64,000 nt of DNA. Source: Desulfoluna sp. Lineage in GTDB: Bacteria > Desulfobacterota > Desulfobacteria > Desulfobacterales > Desulfolunaceae. Location: assembly GCF_030145185.1 (NCBI RefSeq), contig NZ_JAQYWB010000014.1, positions 31,551 through 95,550 on the forward strand, in the 5' to 3' direction. Both the position numbers and the translations under genes were made by a program. The notes beneath the pieces are model-generated. The model made no database searches and was not told the origin of the DNA. It saw only the letters and a list, made by a program, of their open reading frames with translations. This document shows positions 60,634-64,000 of this stretch, in pieces. The stretch's first letter is position 1; each line of letters begins with the position of its first letter.

Positions 60634-63600
60634 TTATTCAGTCACCGTCAGGGTCTCAAAGGTTGCGCCCACGGCGTGGCGATAGGGGCGGTACATGTCT
60701 TCCACATAGCTGCCTGGCATTCGGTAGACCCCGGGGGTGACGGCGCGCACCAGGTAGAAGAGGGTGACGACACGGCCTTTGTCCACGGAGACGGCCGCCA
60801 CATAGCGGTCGTCCCGGAACTCTTCATGGGTGACGGCCCCTTTGTCCCAGAGTTCGCCCAGGAGTTTGCCCTCGATGCGAATCTCATCGAGATGCACGGT
60901 GGCGCGTCCGAGGTTCTGGTTCTCGATCTCCAGGCCGGCGGGGAGCAGGTCCACGACCAGTCCGTCGGGGGTGCGCCTGCTGGCAGACACCTTCAGCCGG
61001 ACCACGGCCAGCGCCCCTGACTTCAGGGTGGTGGGGGAGATGGCGCTGCCGTCGACGTTAAAAAAGTCTCGGGTGATGGACATCTCGTGGGATTCCGGGG
61101 TCGGCGCGCTCTTGCGGTCTCCGGTGAGGCTGATATTGGCATACAGGGTCTGGCTGCCGGCCTTGATGGCCTTCAGGCCCTTAAACTGCGCCAGGCCAAA
61201 AAGGGTATTGAAATCCCGGGTTCGATCCAGGGACTGGGTGCCTCCGTCCGTCATCAGCGTCCCTTTCCATTTTTCGCCCCCTTTGTTCAGGGTCGCCATG
61301 GCGGTGCGAAAAAGGCAGAGACGCTCCTGGGTACTCAGCCATCGTCGGTCTTTCACGCCGCCGGCCAGGTCTGCCACCAGGGTGTTGTTTCCGCCCAGTT
61401 CATGGGTCATGGCGAGTTCGGTCATCCGGGCGAGGTCCCGTACGGAGGAGCCATACTCCCCGTAGTAGCGATACCGGGTGCGTACCTTCTCGTCCAGGGC
61501 TTTGTCATAGGCCCGCTCGGCATTTCGAGCGTCTCCTGCGAGTTTAAAGGCGGCAGCCATATACATCCAGCTGAGGCCATCATCGGCGGTCTTTTTATCG
61601 TACTGCTTATAAAGACGCCGCAGGTCGCTCAGGCGCACGACACCGTTCCGGGCGAGGAGGTAGCCCGCATAACTTCTGAAGGCAAACCGGTAGTGGTTCG
61701 AATCTTCGCTCCAGTGGCGGCTGTTGGAGCCCGTGTTTCCTTTCAGGTACTTGCGCAGCCGTATGTTGGCCTGCTGCAGGGCATTGCCATCCACGGAAAC
61801 CCCCATCTTCAGGGCATCATGTAAAAAACCCGCGGCATAGACCGTCAGCCACTCGTCCTCTGCGCTATCCGAGGACCAGAGTCCGAAGCTGCCGTTGGAC
61901 TTCTGGCAATCCAGCACCCGATTCACCGCCTTCTCCACTTGAACACGACGGAAGGCATCATCGTAGGGGTGATCGAACTGTTCTTCCACCCGGCTTGAGA
62001 GGCCCATCTCCGAAAGAGCCTCCGGGGAGGCCAGAACCCAAGGGTAGCCGGAGCTGACGGACTGTTCCAGGCACCCATAGGGGTAGTGGAGCAGGTACTC
62101 AAAATGACCGGCAAAATCAATGGGGGGGCGGTTGGACAGGTTCATCTGAAGCCGCACGGTTTCGGGCACCAGGTCATCGGTTTTCAGCACCGGGACCCAA
62201 CGGGTATCCGGCCCGATGGTGGCCACGGTTTTCCGGGTTACCGACGGATAAGGCGACCTCACGCCAAGGCGCCAGGAGCGGGAGAGGTCGATGGCCTCCT
62301 CCGGTGTCTCACCGGGGCTGGTCAGATGCAGGGTGATCACGCCCTGGCCCGAGCTTTTCTCGGCCCGAATGGGAACCCTTACGGTCACCTTCTCCTGATC
62401 GGCGAGGGCCAGGGTCCGGGTCTCAGAATGGGCGGCCAGCGCCCCACCCAGGGTCATCTCAAGAACAAGATCCCGGGAGCTGCCGCTCATATTACGAAGG
62501 TCCAGGGCCAGGGTGGACTGATCCCCCATGGCCAGAAAGCGGGGCATGGCCACCTGGGTCACGATTTTATCGGCCACCTTGGTGTCCGCATCCACGCTGC
62601 CGAACTGCTCGTCGGCAAAGGCCAGGGCCATCCAGCGAAGCTGCCCGTTAAAATCAGGGAGATCAAAGCTGGCGGTTACCTGCCCCTTTTCGTCCACGGG
62701 CAGAGGCTCTGAAAAGAAGGAGACCATGCGCACATCGGATTTGGGCTTGTCCCCGCCCCGGGTCAACTCGGCGTCGGACTCGGCAAAGCCCCCGCCGAAA
62801 CGCTGCCGGGCCGTCTTGGGACCAATGTTGTCGATGATCTGGCCGTAGTTATCATACAAATCGATGTTGTAACGACGCGGCCCGAAAAAATAGCCTTCCG
62901 CATCCGGGGTGGCAAACCGGGTGATATTCAAAATCCCCACATCCACCAGGGCGACCACCACACGGGTGTGGGAAGGCAGCGGGGCATCCCCTGCGGTCAC
63001 ATGAATCTTAGCCGTCACGGTTTTGTTGGGCTCGATCTTTACCGGCGCATCGAGGGTCATCTCAAGCCGCGTGCCTTCGCGTTTCAAGGGCAGGTGGACC
63101 ATACCAAAGGCACGTGAGGGCACCGGGGTGGTCTTCATGTCCCCCGGACGGATCACCATCACCGAGGCGTAAAGGTCATGCCGGTTCCAGGCGGCATTCG
63201 TGGGGATTGCCACCACGCTGCCTTCTGATTTCACCGGGGCATACGCGGTATAATAAACTTTTTCTGAGCTCTCCACGGTAATGAGCGCCAGGCCATCCTG
63301 GGGAGGCGTGATGCGGAGCTCCGCTTTTTCCCCGGGGAGGTAGGAGGCTTTTCCAAAGCCCAGGCTCACCTGATCAGGCTTCTGGGAACTGCCCGTTCCG
63401 GCGTTGCCCCACCAGGACCAGGAGGTTTCAAACTCAAAGGCACTCTGAACGGTGCCGTCGGTCACCTCCACACGGTATCGGCCCCAGCTCAGGGGCAGGC
63501 TCACCGAGGGGGCTTCCCCTTTTCGGGTGGTCAGGGACTTGGAGAACACCGTCACCGGGCTCTCGTTCCAATCCCAATGCCAACCCCGACTGTTGGTGTG

Positions 63601-64000
63601 TCGCCAGTACCAGTTGCGGTCCTGTCGGATCAAGGTCACCTGAAGGTCGTTGCAGGCCTGCCACTGCCCCTTTGCATTGGCGGCTCCCACCTTGATGTCC
63701 ACGGTGGCGTTGGCGTCGGGTTTACCTTTAAACTGGGGCTCGATTCCGATAAAACGCTCGCCGTTAAGAAGGGTCAGACGAGCCGACCGGGTGACGGGGC
63801 GTCCCCCGGTTTCATAAACGCTGGCATGGACCCGAAGCCGGACCGGAGATTTCATCTCCACCCAGGCATTGGGCTGAACCAGGGATCCTGCCCCGGTTTT
63901 CCCCAGGGTGACTTCGGAAAAATCTTCGCGTTTCAAGGTGATGGGTTCCTTTGAGTCCCCGAAGAAAAAGGTGGGCAGCGTCTCAAAGGGGTGGGGATCC
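60634..64000 (-). CDS. yfhM: Bacterial alpha-2-macroglobulin, C-terminal part (5' end outside window)
   Basis: At least 1121 residues, open to the window edge. Periplasmic protease trap. Macroglobulin domains, then VALVDVGILNITRFATP, the A2M region with RQRFGGGFAES, and the thioester site YPYGCLEQSVSS (CLEQ) followed by the alpha-6 toroid (Lys/Asn-rich GNTGSNSRHW) and the receptor-type end domain. Usually a lipoprotein that guards the periplasm, next to pbpC, as here. A TTG inside the frame (63936) is not the start: the frame continues upstream to the last base without a stop. Confidence 0.95.
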   Translation of the reverse strand, partial: DPHPFETLPTFFFGDSKEPITLKREDFSEVTLGKTGAGSLVQPNAWVEMKSPVRLRVHASVYETGGRPVTRSARLTLLNGERFIGIEPQFKGKPDANATVDIKVGAANAKGQWQACNDLQVTLIRQDRNWYWRHTNSRGWHWDWNESPVTVFSKSLTTRKGEAPSVSLPLSWGRYRVEVTDGTVQSAFEFETSWSWWGNAGTGSSQKPDQVSLGFGKASYLPGEKAELRITPPQDGLALITVESSEKVYYTAYAPVKSEGSVVAIPTNAAWNRHDLYASVMVIRPGDMKTTPVPSRAFGMVHLPLKREGTRLEMTLDAPVKIEPNKTVTAKIHVTAGDAPLPSHTRVVVALVDVGILNITRFATPDAEGYFFGPRRYNIDLYDNYGQIIDNIGPKTARQRFGGGFAESDAELTRGGDKPKSDVRMVSFFSEPLPVDEKGQVTASFDLPDFNGQLRWMALAFADEQFGSVDADTKVADKIVTQVAMPRFLAMGDQSTLALDLRNMSGSSRDLVLEMTLGGALAAHSETRTLALADQEKVTVRVPIRAEKSSGQGVITLHLTSPGETPEEAIDLSRSWRLGVRSPYPSVTRKTVATIGPDTRWVPVLKTDDLVPETVRLQMNLSNRPPIDFAGHFEYLLHYPYGCLEQSVSSGYPWVLASPEALSEMGLSSRVEEQFDHPYDDAFRRVQVEKAVNRVLDCQKSNGSFGLWSSDSAEDEWLTVYAAGFLHDALKMGVSVDGNALQQANIRLRKYLKGNTGSNSRHWSEDSNHYRFAFRSYAGYLLARNGVVRLSDLRRLYKQYDKKTADDGLSWMYMAAAFKLAGDARNAERAYDKALDEKVRTRYRYYGEYGSSVRDLARMTELAMTHELGGNNTLVADLAGGVKDRRWLSTQERLCLFRTAMATLNKGGEKWKGTLMTDGGTQSLDRTRDFNTLFGLAQFKGLKAIKAGSQTLYANISLTGDRKSAPTPESHEMSITRDFFNVDGSAISPTTLKSGALAVVRLKVSASRRTPDGLVVDLLPAGLEIENQNLGRATVHLDEIRIEGKLLGELWDKGAVTHEEFRDDRYVAAVSVDKGRVVTLFYLVRAVTPGVYRMPGSYVEDMYRPYRHAVGATFETLTVTE

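Overview
The window reads as a chromosomal segment of a strictly anaerobic, Gram-negative sulfate-reducing bacterium of the Desulfobacterota (Desulfobacterales-like). Signs of this are a DsrP-type quinone-interacting membrane protein, a tungstate (Tup) transporter with its own regulator, SelA for selenocysteine, a fused CobA-HemD next to HemC (siroheme route), several iron-sulfur proteins, and outer-membrane genes (pldA, gmhA). I cannot fix the genus from sequence alone. Coding density is ordinary, base composition is fairly even, and I see no prophage, transposase gene, CRISPR array or rRNA.

Layout. 1-8.4 kb: the 3' end of lon, tRNA-Val and tRNA-Asp, rsmA with a DUF2062 gene, a small winged-helix protein, a large M16C/PreP-type protease and a DUF2520 oxidoreductase. 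8.8-12.8 kb: hisS, aspS and two near-identical tRNA-Asn cassettes. 13-19 kb: a secreted TPR protein, pyrF, a CheD-HDOD fusion, selA-gmhA. 18.9-22.8 kb: fmdB-hemC-cobA/hemD, coupled by overlapping start and stop codons, then moaA. 23-27 kb: an EFR-type flavodoxin/ferredoxin, a class I amidotransferase, a multi-cluster Fe-S protein, a CGGC-domain protein and a TrpR-like protein. 27.4-31.4 kb: tupC, tupB, tupA and a DNA-binding/substrate-binding-domain regulator, all on the minus strand. 31.7-39 kb: htpX, marC, a rhomboid protease fused to a DnaJ-C-like domain (with a 30-codon overlapping leader ORF), an acetyl-CoA hydrolase/transferase, a pseudopilin-like protein and an orphan HAMP protein. 39.3-45.5 kb: hrpA, pldA, an orphan dsrP. 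45.7-57.7 kb: two giant STAND/BTAD regulators flanking a small unknown gene, glnA and pta. 58-64 kb: pbpC and the bacterial alpha-2-macroglobulin gene (cut by the window end).

The most distinctive structure is not a gene. At least a dozen intergenic sites carry copies of one family of structured, MITE-like repeats (arms GCGAATGC/GCATTCGC, a CAAGGTGGCACACCTTG hairpin, GCCTCCGGCGGC termini; the best copy, 38939-39209, also has ACTATTCAGCT terminal inverted repeats). Three longer composite copies share an additional module, and one of these, between tupA and tupB, has grown a 32-bp tandem array. Other points of interest are the CheD-HDOD and rhomboid-DnaJ-C fusions, the aspS/tRNA-Asn cluster with a non-discriminating-type His in AspRS, a terminator-like hairpin inside the 5' end of pbpC, and the pair of STAND/BTAD regulators.
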